This document shows positions 1 through 11,144 of a stretch of 64,000 nucleotides of DNA, one piece after another. This DNA is from Bubalus kerabau (Eukaryota; Chordata; Mammalia; Artiodactyla; Bovidae). A program made the translations under genes and the position numbers. The notes beneath the pieces are model-generated. The model did not search any database. It was not told the DNA's origin and saw nothing but the letters and a program-made list of their open reading frames with translations. Each line of letters starts with the position of its first letter. Positions within the stretch are counted from its first letter, which is position 1. Location: positions 41,131,001-41,195,000 of the forward strand of contig NC_073630.1 of NCBI RefSeq assembly GCF_029407905.1, read 5' to 3'.

Positions 1-17
1 CTGAGTAGGTTTCTTTT

Positions 18-245
18 TTGGCCACCTGATGGGAAGAGCTGACATATTGTAAAAGACCATGACACTGGGAAAGATTAAGGGCAGGGGGAGAACAGGCCAA
101 TAGAGGATGAGATGGTTGGATGGCATCACCGACTCCACGGACATGAGTTTTCACAAACTCTGGGAGATAGTGAAGGGCAGGGAAGCCTGGTGCGTTAAAG
201 CCCATGGGGTTGCAAAGAGTCGGACACAGCTGAGCAACTAACACA
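18..245 (+). mobile_element. BovB 3' end (sense) at the outer edge of the left arm
   Basis: The sequence runs through the BovB 3' region: a 'gccacctgatg...agctgacat' segment, a 'gatgagatggttggatggcatcac' type segment and the terminal 'gtcggacac..ctgagcaacta' motif. It is sense-oriented and cut by the window edge or 5'-truncated. Only its last 50-70 bases are mirrored in the right arm near 57420, where the local element is a Bov-tA SINE. The palindrome boundary therefore lies within homology shared by BovB and Bov-A. Confidence 0.8.
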
Positions 246-349
246 CATGGGAATCCTATAAAACCTTGGCTGAGAGTAAACCTCTTCAAAGAGGATTGGT
301 ATTTGTGCCCAAAACTTGTTATGAGTCAAGGACAACTGTTTGTTTATTT

Positions 350-520
350 TAAAAAATATTATTTATTTATTTGGCTGCACCCATTCTTAGTTGTGGCATA
401 TGGATCTTTTTAAAAATTGAGGCACGAGGGATCTAGTTCCCTGACCAGGGATCGAACCCCCAGGCCCCCTGCATTGGGAGCATGGGGTCTAAGCCACTGG
501 ACCACTAGGGAAGTCCCAGG
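350..520 (-). mobile_element. CHR-type tRNA-derived SINE (antisense), shared by both arms
   Basis: Read on the minus strand it starts with the typical 'gggacttccctagtggtccagtgg' type head with internal Pol III promoter-like boxes, passes the 'ggttcaatccctggtcagg' box B-like region and ends in a TTTA/AAATA-rich tail. The mirror copy is at 57130-57300 on the plus strand, so it predates the palindrome or was copied with it. Confidence 0.8.
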
Positions 521-559
521 ACAACTGTTTTACTTTCTCAGTTTGATGCGGTCCTGGAT

Positions 560-1500
560 CTCTATAGGACGGGCGCTGTCCCAAATCCTGACCAACTAGC
601 ATGTGTTCTGATGAGGCTCCAGCTCCCGTGAGTGGAACTGTGAGGTGAGTGTCCAGGAGGGCCTGCTGGCACCGGTGGTGGCAGCCTTGGGTGGCTACAG
701 GGGCACCAAGGGCATGTGCTTGTTCTATAGCTGTGATTTACTGTGATGAAAGGATGCAAAGAACAGTCGGCCAAGGGGAAAGCACACGGAGTGCAGTCCC
801 TGGGAAATCAGGCACCAGCTCCAAGGACCTCTTCCAGGGGAGTCACGCAGGAAGTGCTCAACTCCTCCAGCCCTTAGCTGTGACGATGCATGTGAAACAT
901 CACCTGTCAGGAAGCTTGTTAGTGACTTTGTGCCCAGAGTTTTTACTCAGGGCTGCTCATCAAGTATCCCCTCTGCCTGGAACAGACCAACATTCCAGAC
1001 TCCTGGAAGGAAAGCAGGAGTTTGGCATAAACTATATTTGTACACACAGTTTAAGCACTCTTATCACTTAGAGTTGTGGGAATCCTCCTGAATTCCAGGT
1101 TCCCAGATGACAACCAGAGACCAACCTAGCAAGCAGCCTTTCCAAGGATCACAGTCTGAGACCTACTATTTTCAATCTTTTCTGCATAGTTTGCTCCCTT
1201 GGCCCTGGGCCAAGGCATCTTGAAAGCAAAGTTATCATCAGTAGGACCCTAGGCACGGGATAAGAACAACATTAGGTGTTGATCTCGGTGACGACCTTTA
1301 GGGGTTAACATTATCAGTCCTTAGGCTCCAGGAGGCCTGGGGTCTGTGTGCTCATGGTCATCAAGTAGTTAACATCTCCCACTTGGTGAGGGGTTTTCAC
1401 ATCTGGAAAACAACTCAGGAATGTGGATCAGATACTGTTATCTAGGTACTTCAGAGAGGAGCTAAAGCAGAGAATATGGGGGAAGATCCCATAAGCTCCT
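560..1500 (-). mobile_element. Solitary ERV-type LTR-like element (left-arm copy)
   Basis: On the minus strand the order is a U3-like body, a 'ccaataaaa' polyadenylation-like signal, a GC-richer stretch and a 'ctttgcatcctttcatca' segment followed by a 'gtaaatcacagc' motif. This order is typical of the 3' half of mammalian ERV LTRs. No gag, pol or env coding is visible beside it. Frames of 70 and 140 codons cross it on both strands and are conserved in the other arm. That is expected at about 98-99% local identity and is not evidence of a gene. The exact LTR family is not assigned. A splice-donor-like 'gaggtgagt' near 642-650 is probably incidental. Confidence 0.5.
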
Positions 1501-1549
1501 GCTCAGTTACAATATAATGTCTTTTACTTGGTGATTCTTGTGTTCCACT

Positions 1550-1775
1550 GGGGCTTCCCAGGTGGTGCTAGTGGTAAAGAACGCACCTGCCAATGCAGGA
1601 GACAAAAGAGACATGGGTTCGATCCTTGGGCTGGGAAGATCCCCTCCCTGAAGGAGTGCATGGCAACCCACTCCAGTATTCTTGCCTGGAGAATCCCATG
1701 GATGGAGGAGCCTGGCAGGTTATAGTGCGTGGAGTGGCACAGAGTCAGACACGACTGAAGCGACTAAGTGAGCTT
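1550..1775 (+). mobile_element. Bov-tA SINE, shared by both arms
   Basis: A tRNA-like head ('gggcttcccaggtggtgctagtgg', then 'gggttcgatcc') is followed by the Bov-A part ('ggcaacccactccagtattcttgcc') and the BovB-like terminus ('agtcagacacgactgaagcgac'). The mirror copy lies at 55910-56125 on the minus strand. The ORFs at 1528-1847 are only frames through this SINE. Confidence 0.9.
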
Positions 1776-1894
1776 GTATTCCACGACATGTTTTCAAGGT
1801 TTATTCATTTTGTGCCATGTGACAAGATTCAGCATTTTCAAAGCTAAATAATAATCCCTCATATGTATATACTACATTTTCTTTATGCTTTGTT

Positions 1895-3990
1895 TTTGTT
1901 CAATTGCTAAGTCATGACCAACTCTTTGCAAGCCCATGGGCTGCAGCACAGCAGGCTTCCCTGTCCTTCACTATCTCCCTGAGTTCGCTCAAACTCATGT
2001 CCAGTGAGTCGGTGATGCCATCCATCCATCTCATCCTCTGTTGCCCCCTCTTCTCCTGCCTTCAGTCTTTCCCAGCATCAGGGTCTTTGTCGACATGTGA
2101 TATCCCTGCTTTTTAATACACTAAGTCTGTCATAGCTTTTCTTCCAAGGAGCAAGCGTCTTTTAATTTCATGGCTGCAGTCACCATCTGCAGGGATTTTA
2201 GAGTGCAAGAAAATAAAATCTGTCACTGTTTCCACTTTTTTCCCATCTGTTTGCCATGAAGTGATGGGACCGGATGTCATGATCTTAGTTTTTTGAATGA
2301 TTGATTTTAGGGCCAGCTTTTTCACTCTCCTCTTTTACCTTCATTGAGAGGCCCTTTAGTTCCTGGTCACTTTCTGCTAGGTGGTAGCAGATATCACTCT
2401 AAAGTGGTATCATCTATATATCTGAGGTTGTTGATATTTCTCCCAGAAATCTTGATTCCAGATTATGAGTCATTCAGCCCTGCATTTTGCATGATGTACT
2501 CTGCATGAAAGTTAAATAAGCAGGGTTACAACTTTTCCCAATTTTGAACCAGTCTGTTGATCCCTGTCCAGTTCTAACTGTTGCTTCTTGACCTGCAAAT
2601 GGGTTTCTCAGGAGGCAGGTAAGGTGGTCAGGTATTCCCATCTCTTGAAGAATTTTCCACACTTTGTTGTGATCCACACAGTCAAAGGTTTTAGCACAGT
2701 CAATGAAACAAGTAGATGTTTTCCTGGAATTCCCTTGTTTGTTCTATGATCCAACAGATGTTGGCAATTTGATCTCTGGTTCCTCTGCCTTTTCTAAATC
2801 CAGCTTGAACATCTGGAATTTCTCAGTTCATGTACTGTTGAAGCCTAGTTTGAAGGATTTTGAGCACTGCCTTGCTAGCATGTGAAATGAGCACAATTGT
2901 GCACAAATTTGAGCATTCTTTGACATTGCTCTTCTTTGGGATTGGAATGAAAACTGACCTTTGCCAGCCCTGTGGCCACTGCTGAGTTTTCCAAAATGGC
3001 TGAAATATTGAGTGTAGCACTTTAACAGCATCATCTTTTAGAATTTAAAATTGCTCACCTGGAGGTCAAATACCTCCACTAGCTTTGTTCATAGTAAAGC
3101 TTCCTAAGGCCCAGTTGAATTTACACTCCAGGATTTCTGGCTCTAGGTGAGTGACCACACCATCGTGGCTATCTGGATCATTAAGACTTTTCTGTACAGT
3201 TCTTCTGTGTATTCTTGCCACCTCTTCTTAATCTCTTCTGCTTCTGTTAGGTCCTTGCTGTTTCTGTTCTTTATTGTGCCAAACTTCACATGAAATCTTC
3301 CCTTGGTATTTCAAATTTTCTTGAGATCTACAGTTTTTCCCATTCTGTTGTTTTCCTCTATTTCCTTGCATTGTTCACTTAAGAAGGCTTTCTCATCTCT
3401 CCTTGCTATTCTCTGGAACTCTGCATTCACTTGGATGTCTCTTTCCCTTTCTCCTTTGCCTTTTGCTTCTCTTCTTTTCTCAGCTATTTCTAAGGCCTCC
3501 TCAGACAACCATTTTGCCTTGTTGCATTTCTTTTTCTTGGGGATCGTTTTGGTTATTTCCTCCTGTACAGTGTTACGATCCTTTGTCCACAGTTCTTCAG
3601 GTACTCTGTCTACCAGATCTAATCCCTTGAATCTATTTTCACTTCCACTGTATAATCAGAAGGGATTTGACTAGGGTCATACCTGAATGGTCTAGTGGCT
3701 TTCCCTACTTTCTTCAATTTAAGCCTGAATTTTCCAATCAGGAGCTGATTATCTGAGCCCCAGTTCACTCCAGGTCTTGTTTTTGCTGACTTTCAGGAGT
3801 TTCTCCATCTTTGGCTGCAAAGAATGTAATCAATTTAATTTCAGTATTGACCATCTGGTGATGCCCAGGTGTACAGTCACCCTTTGTGTTGTTGGGAAAG
3901 GGCATTTGCTATGACCAGTGCATTCTCTTAGCAAAACTGTTAGCCTTTGCCCTGCTTAATTTTGTACTCCAAGGCCAAATGTGCCTGTTA
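1895..3990 (-). mobile_element. BovB LINE, 3' part (antisense), left-arm copy
   Basis: On the minus strand this is the reverse transcriptase region and tail of BovB. Its 3' end is near 1895-1910 ('...gcatgacttagcaattg' type ending). Fragments of the RT and C-terminal regions are readable at 2113-2325, 2474-2677, 2823-3034 and 3311-3508, broken by stops and frameshifts. The element continues 5' at 5919-6480 after an inserted second BovB. The right-arm equivalent at 53040-55790 lacks that interruption. BovB is an RTE-clade LINE with endonuclease and RT domains and no ORF1; this copy is dead. Confidence 0.88.
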
Positions 3991-4390
3991 CTTCAGATAT
4001 ATCTTTCTGACCTGCACATAGGTTTCTCAAGAGGCAGGTCAGGTGGTCTGGTATTCCCATCACTTTCAGAATTTTCCACAGTTTATTGTGACCACCCAGC
4101 CAAAGGCTTTGGCATAGTCAATAAAGCAGAAATAGATGTTTTTCTGGAACTCTCTTGCTTTTTCAATGATCCACTGGATGTTAGCAATTTTATCTCTGGT
4201 TCCTCTGCCTTTTCTAAAACCAGCTTGAACATCTGGAAGTTCACGGTTCATGTGTTGCTGAAGCCTGGCTTGGAGAATTTTGAGCATTACTTTACTAGCA
4301 TGTGAGATGAGTGCAATTGTGTAGTAGTTTGAGCATTCTTTGGCATTGCCTTTCATTAGGATTGGAATGAAAACTTCCAGTCCTGTGGAC

Positions 4391-4662
4391 ACTGCTGCTG
4401 CTAAGTCACTTCAGTTGTGTCTGACTCTGTGCAACCCCAGAGACAGCAGCCCACCAGGCCCCCATCCCTGGGATTCTCCAGGCAAGAACACTGGAGTGGG
4501 TTGCCATTTCCTTCTCCAATGCATGAAAGGGAAAAGTGAAAGTGAAGTCGCTCAGTCGTATCCAACTCTTCGCGACCCCATGGACTGCAGCCTACCAGGC
4601 TCCTCCATCCATAGGATTTTCTAGGCAAGAGTACTGGAGTGGGGTGCCATTGCCTTCTCCGG
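4391..4662 (-). mobile_element. Bov-A2 dimeric SINE inside the inverted BovB part
   Basis: Two Bov-A monomers lie in antisense. They are separated by the characteristic linker (minus strand 'cttcactttcacttttc'), with a GCT-repeat (AGC on the minus strand) tail at 4391-4400. It interrupts the inverted BovB segment, so it is younger than that insertion. The ORFs at 4340-4772 on either strand are frames through this SINE. Confidence 0.88.
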
Positions 4663-5023
4663 TGGACACTGCTGAGTTTTCCAAATTTGCTGGCATATCA
4701 AGTGCAGCACTTTCACAGCATCATATTTCAGGATTTGAAATAGCTCAACTGGAATTCCATCACCTACACTAGCTTTGTTCGTAGTGATGCTTTCTAAGGC
4801 CCACTTGACTTCCCATTCCAGGATGTCTGGCTCTAGGTGATTGATCACACTATCGTGATTATCTGGGTCGAGAAGATCTTTTTTGTACAGTTCTTCTGTA
4901 TATTCTTGCCACATCTCTTAGTATCTTCTGCTTCTGTTAGGTCCATACCATTTCTGTCCTTTATCTGGACATGGAACAACAGACTGGTTCCAAATAGGAA
5001 AAGGAGTACATCAAGGCTATATA

Positions 5024-5527
5024 TTGTCACCCTGCTTATTTAACTTATATGCAGAGTACATCATGAGAAACGCTGGGCTGGAAGAAGCACAAGCTGGAAT
5101 CAAGATTGCCGGGAGAAATATCAATAACCTCAGATATGCAGATGACACCACCCTTATGGCAGAAAGTGAAGAGGAACTCAAAAGCCTCTTGATGAAAGTG
5201 AAAGAGGAGAGTTAAAAAGTTGGCTTAAAATGCAACATTCAGAAAACTAAGATCATGGCATCGGGTCCCATCACTTCATGGCAAATAGATAGGGAAACAG
5301 TGTCAGACTTTATTTTGGGGGGATCCAATATCACTGCAGATGGTGATTGCAGCCATGAATTTAAAAGACACTTACTCCTTGGAAGGAAAGTTATGACCAA
5401 CCTAGATAGCATATTAAAAAGCAGAGTCATTACTTTGCCAACAAAGGTCCGTCTATTCAAGGCTATGGTTTTTCCAGTGGTCATGTATGGATGTGAGAGT
5501 TGGACTGTGAAGAAAGCTGAGTGCTGA
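5024..5527 (+). pseudogene. BovB reverse transcriptase fragment
   Basis: One frame encodes the RT palm region, with the fingers-to-palm run ending in the YADD catalytic box (RYADDTTLMAESEEELKS). It breaks at a TAA stop (5213-5215) and resumes in the same frame at 5255 with the GPITSWQID...SDF segment through the MVFPVVMYGCESWTVKKAEC motif, stopping at 5525-5527. It is the sense portion of the twin-primed BovB. It lacks the endonuclease domain and is not functional. Confidence 0.85.
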
Positions 5528-5918
5528 AGAATTGATGCTTTTGAACTGTGGTGTTGGAGAAGACTCTTGAGAGTCCCTTGGACTGCAAGGAGATCCAGCC
5601 AGTCCCTCCTAAAGGAGATCAGCCCTGGGTGTTCATTGCAAGGACCAATGCTAAAGCTGAAACTCCAATACTTTGGCCACCTCATGTGAAGAGTTGACTC
5701 ATTGGAAAAGACCCTGATGCTGGGAGGGATTGGGAGCAGGAGGAGAAGGGGATGACAGAGGATGAGATGGCTGGATGGCATCACTGACTCAATGGACATG
5801 AGTTTGAGTGAACTCCGGGAGCTGGTGATGGACAGGGAGGCCTGGCGTGCTGCGATTCATGGGATCGCAGAGTTGGACACGACTGAGCGACTGAACTGAA
5901 CTGAACCAGGTATATCTT

Positions 5919-6500
5919 GACTTTCTACTTTTGCATTCCAATACCCTATGATGAAAAGTATATCTTTTTTGGGTGTTAGTTCTAGAAGGTCTTGTAGGCC
6001 TTCATACACAACCATTCAGCTTCAGCTTCTTCCGTGTCAGTGGTTGGGGCATAGACTTGAATTACTGTGATATTGAATGGTTTGCCTTGGAAACAAACAG
6101 AGATCATTCTGTCATTTTTGAGATTGAACCCAAGCATTTTGGACTGTTGTTAACATGAGGGCTACTCCCTTTCTTCTAAGGGATTCTTGCCCACAATCTT
6201 AGATACAATGGTCATCTGAATTAAATTTGTCCATTCCTATCCATTTTAGTTCACTGATTCCTAAAATGGTGGTATTTACTCTTGCCATCTCCTGCTTGAC
6301 CTTGTCCAATTTACCTTGATTCATTGACCTAATGTTTTTGGATCCTATGCAATACTGTTCTTTATAGCATTGGACTTTACTTTCACCACCAGACACATCC
6401 GTAACTGAGTGTCGTTTCTACTTTGGCCCAGCCTCTTCATTCTTTCTGGAGCTATTTCTTTGCTCTTCCAAGGTAGCATATTGGACCCCTACTGACCTGG
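5919..6500 (-). mobile_element. BovB LINE, 5' endonuclease region (antisense), left-arm copy
   Basis: This continues the BovB of 1895-3990 beyond the inserted copy. On the minus strand it matches the N-terminal BovB region: the 'tgcataggatccaaaaacatta' type start, ...LGISELKWIGM..., then the segment around the 'ccttagaagaaa' site. A fragment is readable at 6199-6396. Its right-arm equivalent is about 53040-53660. Confidence 0.85.
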
Positions 6501-6559
6501 GGGCTCATCTTCCCATGTCATGTCTGTTTGCCTTTCATACAGTTCTTTATGCCTTCATG

Positions 6560-6720
6560 TATTCATAAACATTGGGCTGCTTCTGTCTGTTGGTGATGTT
6601 GTGAATAATACCATGCACCTGGGTGTGCAAATATCTCCTGCAGATCCTTCTTTGAAGTCTTTTATATACATACCCAGATATGGAATGGTAGCATCATGTG
6701 TTATCACCAAATCTTGGCTT
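6560..6720 (-). mobile_element. Old L1 3' fragment, part 1 (antisense)
   Basis: On the minus strand this carries the end of ORF2 of an ancient L1 ('ctgggtatgtatataaaag', then a 'tgcacacccaggtgcatgg' and 'attattcacaacatcaccaac' type run). It is the continuation of the L1 piece at 7370-8085, the two being separated by an LTR-like insertion. Mirror at about 52880-53040. Confidence 0.65.
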
Positions 6721-7370
6721 TCTCTGCCCACTGAAGCCGAATTTAAAAAATTAGAGACAGAATATGGAGGAAATAGATGGCTTTAATCTTCAGCCAGTCA
6801 AGGAGGAAATGGAGCAGGTTAGTGCCTGGAGAACTGTGCCCAGATCCTAGGGGAACCAAGAGACTTTTTGTGGCCTGGTCTCAGAATCTTAGGGTAAATG
6901 ATAAGGCTCAAAGTAATGAAGGTCTTACATCTCCTCCTCCTTGCCTGTTTCAAAAGTCATAGCTGGAGTCAAGTATACAGGTATTTGAGTCTGTTTGTCT
7001 CTCCTGGTTTATTGTAATGAGGCCTTCTTTCTGAAATGTAAAAAGAAAGAAAACTACAAGGGGTGGTCTGCATAAAGGGAAGCACCAAGTACAGGATGTA
7101 ATTAACAGAGTTAAAGGATAATAGGTACAAAATGTCACTTATGCAGAGTTAGGGGGCAATATTACAGGATTTAAATTACATGGTGTCAGGTTAGTTTTGA
7201 CAAAAGCAACTTTAATTACAGACTAAAGATTAGGAAAAGTTAAAGTAAAACCTAGGAATGAACAGGCCTGCACACTCTTCTCTTTATCTTCTTTGTTCTC
7301 ACGAAAGGAAAAGAAAAACTCATTCTTCTTTCTTCCTTTTCACTGCAACAGTATCATAACTTGATTTTTA
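6720..7370 (-). mobile_element. LTR-like insertion splitting an old L1 (left copy)
   Basis: Roughly 650 bases separate two colinear halves of the same L1. On the minus strand it carries an 'aataaaccaggagagacaaacag' type polyadenylation-like region, as expected of an ERV LTR, followed by anonymous sequence. No coding potential is visible. The equivalent is 51910-52870 in the right arm, there further interrupted by a BovB end. Family unassigned. Confidence 0.4.
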
Positions 7371-8085
7371 ATTTTTGAGAAACCTCCATTGTGGTTGCAC
7401 CAATGTGTACTTCCCTTAACACCACATAAAGATTCCAGTTTCTCTACAGCCTTGCCATCATTTGAGATCTCTCTCTCTCTAGTGGCCATCTGAATGGTTG
7501 TGAAGTGGTACCTCACTGTGGTTTTTTAATCATTACTGATTTTGAGTACCATTCACATTTTTTGTCCATTTGTGTATCTTACATAGATTAATGCCTATGA
7601 ATTCCTTTGCTCATACACTGTGCTAGTGTTTTATGATGTTGCTTTGCTGTTTGAGCTTTTTATTTACCCTGGACCTTAGCTCTCTATAAGATACGTGCTT
7701 TGCAAAAATTTTCTGTCATCCCACAGGTAACCTTTTCACCTCATTGATTGTTTCCTCTAAGGTGACATTTTTTTACAAATGATGTAATCCTATTTGACTT
7801 CATTTGCTTTTGTTGACTGAGCTTTTGATTTCATATCCAAGAAATCATTGGTAAATCAAATGTCATAAAACTTCCTCTCTGTCTTTTCTTCCAGAAGATT
7901 TATATTCATAGGTTTATGCATAAAATCTTCTATCTCTTTTGAGTTAAAATTTGTATGTGGTGTTATGTAAGGGTCCAAATTCATTCTTTGACATCCATTC
8001 TTAAATATCCACTGTTTTTGGACACATAAATTCTGCATGAGAGGATACCTATTCTCTGGTTGCACAACTGACACACTGAACTTAG
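7370..8085 (-). mobile_element. Old L1 ORF2 C-terminal fragment (antisense)
   Basis: On the minus strand it reads through the ORF2 C-terminal and distal region (KTERKFYDI...-type residue run at 7856-8074, then the stretch with 'caacaaagcaacatcataaaac' and 'gagataccactgtgag'-type L1 landmarks). Stops and frameshifts are frequent. Shared with 51175-51910 in the right arm. Confidence 0.7.
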
Positions 8086-8169
8086 AGGGAAAATCTACTT
8101 ATTTCCTAATTTCCAGTTTTTCATGTGACCTCATAGTCATATCTGCTACCTACGAATCACAGCCATTTT

Positions 8170-8715
8170 CTTTGACTTTGTTATGCACAAAGGTGTCCAT
8201 TGAAAACAATTCACAAGCATTTAGTTTGGGGCAACATGAGGACTGCAGCCGGGGAGACATCAGCTCTTATAGCTTTGAGAAACTGTCCCAAAGAAGTAAG
8301 GGGAAGGGTAGTATATATATGATTTTGGTAAAGGGGGGAGTACATGCAATCAAGCACTATTTTTTGTAGGAAGTTTCTGCTGGTATCATGAAACTTCCGT
8401 TAGTCTCAAGAAACAATCATCACCATGAAGGATTTTCGTGCTTTTCTAGATATGAGGAGGTATAAGAATTGGGCTCATAAAATTAGCTCCTGATAATTTC
8501 TAACTGAGAACCTGTCATGCCAGTTTTCCCAGAGCACAGAGTGCCTCATTTCTGCTGTCCACCCTGAACTCCTTCAGGGGGTGTTGAAGGTCAGCAGCTG
8601 CAGCAGCTCATGATTTAATCCTTGTAGGGTAGACGGCAAGTGCCAATCTGCAGTTAGGTTCTCACTGCTCTCTGCACCCACAGTCATCCATGCAGGCCCT
8701 GGTGCTTCTGACGTG
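8170..8715. mobile_element. LTR-like or ERV-derived element (left copy)
   Basis: This GC-variable, non-LINE block opens with 'acaattcacaagcatttag' and a 'ggggagacatcagctc...gagaaactg' stretch. The same pattern appears, diverged, at 57755-58230 outside the palindrome ('gaggagctgctcctaagagg'). A dispersed repeat resembling an ERV LTR is the best explanation. Mirror at 50515-51010. No ORF of note. Confidence 0.4.
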
Positions 8716-8716
8716 T

Positions 8717-10730
8717 CAGCCAGTTCAGTCGCCTAGTTGTGTCTGACTCTTTGTGACCCCATGGACTGCAGCACGCCAGGCCTCCCTGTCCGTCACCAAC
8801 TCCCAGAGCTTGCTCAAATTCGTGTCTATTGAGTTGGTGATGCCATCCAACCATCTCATCCTCTGTCGTCCCCTTCTCTTCCCGCCCTCAATCTTTCTCA
8901 GCATCAGGGTCTTCTCCATGAGTCAGTTCTTCGCATCATGTGGCCGAAGTATTGCAGTTTCAGCTTCAGTATTAGTCCTTACAATGAATATTTAGGACTG
9001 ATCTCCTTTAGGATGGACTGGTTCGATCTACTTGGAGTGCAAGAGACTTTCACAAGTCTTCCCCAACACCACAGTTCAAAAGTATCGATTCTTCGGGTCT
9101 CAGCTTTCTTTATTGTCCAACTCTCACATCCATACATGACTACTAGAAAAACCATAGCTTTGATTAGATGGACCTTTGTTGGGAAACTAATGTCTCTGCT
9201 TTTTAATATGCTGTCTAGGTTATAGCTTTTCTTTCAAGGAGCAAGCGTCTTTTAATTTCAAGGCTGTAGTAACCAACTGCAGTGATTTTGGAGACCAAGA
9301 AAACACTGTTTCCATTGTTTCCCAATCTATTTGCCTTGAAGTGATGGGACCCTATGCCATGATCTTAGTTTTCTGAATGCTGAATTTTAAGCCAACTTTT
9401 TCACTCTCCTTTTTCACTTTCATCAAGAAGCTCTTTAGTCCTTCGCTTTCTGCTATAAGAGTGGTGTCATCTGCATATCTGAGGTTATTGATATTTCTCC
9501 CAGTGATCTTGATTCCAGCTTGTGCTTCAACCAGCCTGGTATTTCGCATGATGGACTTGACATATAAGTTAAATAAGCAGGGTGACAATATACAACCTTG
9601 ATGTACTCCTTTCCCTATTTGGAACTAGTCTGTTGTTCCATGTCCAATTCTAACTGTTGCTTCTTGACCTGCGTACAGGTTTCTCAGGAGGCACGTCAGG
9701 TGGTCTGCTATTCCCATCTCTTGAAGAATTTTCCAGTTTGTTGTGATACACAGATAATGAATAGTCAATAAAGCACAAGTAGATGTTTTTCTGGAACTCT
9801 CTTTCTTTTTCGATGATCCAACGGATGTTGGCAATTTGATCTCTGGTTCCTCTGGCTTTTCTAAATCCAGCTTGTACATCTGGAAGTTCACAGTTCACAT
9901 ACTGTTGAAGCCTAGCTTGGAGAATTTTGAGCATTACTTTACTAGCATGTGAGATGAGTGCAATTGTGCGGTACTTTGAGCATTCTTTGGCATTGCCTTT
10001 CTTTGGGATTGGAATGGAAACTGACCTTTTCCAGTCCTGTGGCCACTGCTGAGTTTTCCAAATTTGCTGGCATATTGAGTGAAGTATTTTCACAGCATCA
10101 TCTTTCAGGATTTGAAATAGCTCAGCTGGAATTCCATCGCCTCCACAACTTTGTTCATAGTGATGCTTCCTAAGGCCCACTTGACTTTGCATTCCAGGAT
10201 GTCTAGGTGAGTGACCACACCATCATGCTTTTCTGGGTCATGAGGATCTCTTTTTTACAGTTCTTCTGTGTATTTTTGCCACCTCTTCTTAATATCTTCT
10301 GCTTCTATTAGGTCCATACCATTTCTGTCCTTTACTGTGCCCATATTTGCATGAAATTTTCCCTTGGTAACACTAATTTTTTTGAAGAGTTCTCTATCTT
10401 TCCCATTCTATTCTTTTCCTCTATTTCTTTGCATTGATCAGTGAGGAAGGCTTTCTTATCTCTCCTTGCTATTCTTTTGAACTCTGCATTCAAATATCTT
10501 TCCTTTTCTCCTTTCCCTTTAGCTTCTCTTGTTTTCTCAGCTATTTGTAAGGCCTCCTCAGAAAACCATTTTGCCTTTTTGCATTTCTTTGTCTTGGGGA
10601 TGGTCTTGATCACTGCCCCTTGTACAATATGAACCTCCATCCATGCTTCTTCAGACACTCTATCAGATCTAACCCCTTGAATCTATTTGTCATTTCCACT
10701 GTATAATCTGATGTGTACTTTAAGTTTTTT
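8717..10730 (-). mobile_element. BovB LINE, 5'-truncated (antisense)
   Basis: The 3' terminus is at 8717-8780 on the minus strand ('gcctagttgtgtctgactc' in plus orientation). It includes the RT YADD box region (9352-9588, minus frame with RYADDTTLIAESEG) and the upstream RT part (9650-10192, minus frame with the FRKARGTRDQIANIRWI motif). It reaches about 10730 and lacks the endonuclease end. In the right arm only the last about 360 bases (50150-50513) survive. Confidence 0.88.
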
Positions 10731-10868
10731 TTTGACACAATGAGAAATTTAAGTGATGAATTTAACTTAAATACAAGTGATTCAAGTGCAGCACTGTGAT
10801 CACTTAATTGTGGTAAGAATGGCACAGCTTCAGTGGACTAGAGTTTTAAGACAGGTAGTTAGCTCTAG

Positions 10869-11133
10869 CACCCCACTCCAGTACTTTTGCCTGGAAAATC
10901 CCATGGATGGAGGAGCCTGGTGGGCTGCAGTCCATGGGGTCACTGAGGGTTGGACTCGACTGAGCAACTTCACTTTCACTTTTCACTTTCATGCATTGGA
11001 GAAGGAAATGGCAACCCACTCCAGTGTTCTTGCCTGGAGAATCCCAGGGACTGGGGAGCCTGGTGGGCTTCCATCTATGGGGTCGCACAGAGTCGGACAC
11101 GACTGAAGTGACTTAGCAGCAGTAGCAGTAGCA
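10869..11133 (+). mobile_element. Bov-A2 dimeric SINE with target-site duplication
   Basis: Two Bov-A monomers in sense, joined by the CTTTCACTTTTCACTTTC linker and ending in an AGC/AGT-repeat tail. The 11-base duplicate 'gttagctctag' lies at 10858-10868 and 11134-11144. The frames at 10777-11106 and the opposite strand are SINE-borne. Confidence 0.92.
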
Positions 11134-11144
11134 GTTAGCTCTAG

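Larger units (their letters stand above)
3993..5918 (+). mobile_element. BovB insertion with 5' inversion (twin-primed), left arm only
   Basis: The 3' part (about 4960-5905) is sense and ends in the canonical BovB terminus ('gactgagcgactgaactgaa'). The 5' part (about 4006-4960) is inverted and holds earlier RT sequence. Joined logically, the inverted part stops just after the 'aggtcag' following the LLRN(L)YAGQ region, and the sense part resumes about 20 bases later at 'ggacatggaacaac'. Flanking imperfect target duplicates are 'tcagatatatctt' (3993-4005) and 'ccaggtatatctt' (5906-5918). The right arm near 53660-53690 has the uninterrupted site inside the host BovB. A Bov-A2 dimer sits inside at 4391-4660. 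Inversion with terminal duplication is the signature of twin priming. Confidence 0.85.

Noticed and set aside
642..650. Splice donor 'gaggtgagt' marking an exon
   Set aside because: An isolated consensus match within an LTR-like element, with no supported exon next to it.
562..1071. Overlapping ORFs of 70 and 140 codons conserved in both arms (also 56687-57088)
   Set aside because: They lie on opposite strands of the same LTR-like sequence. Conservation reflects the nearly 99% nucleotide identity of the arms, not coding constraint, and no domain is recognisable.
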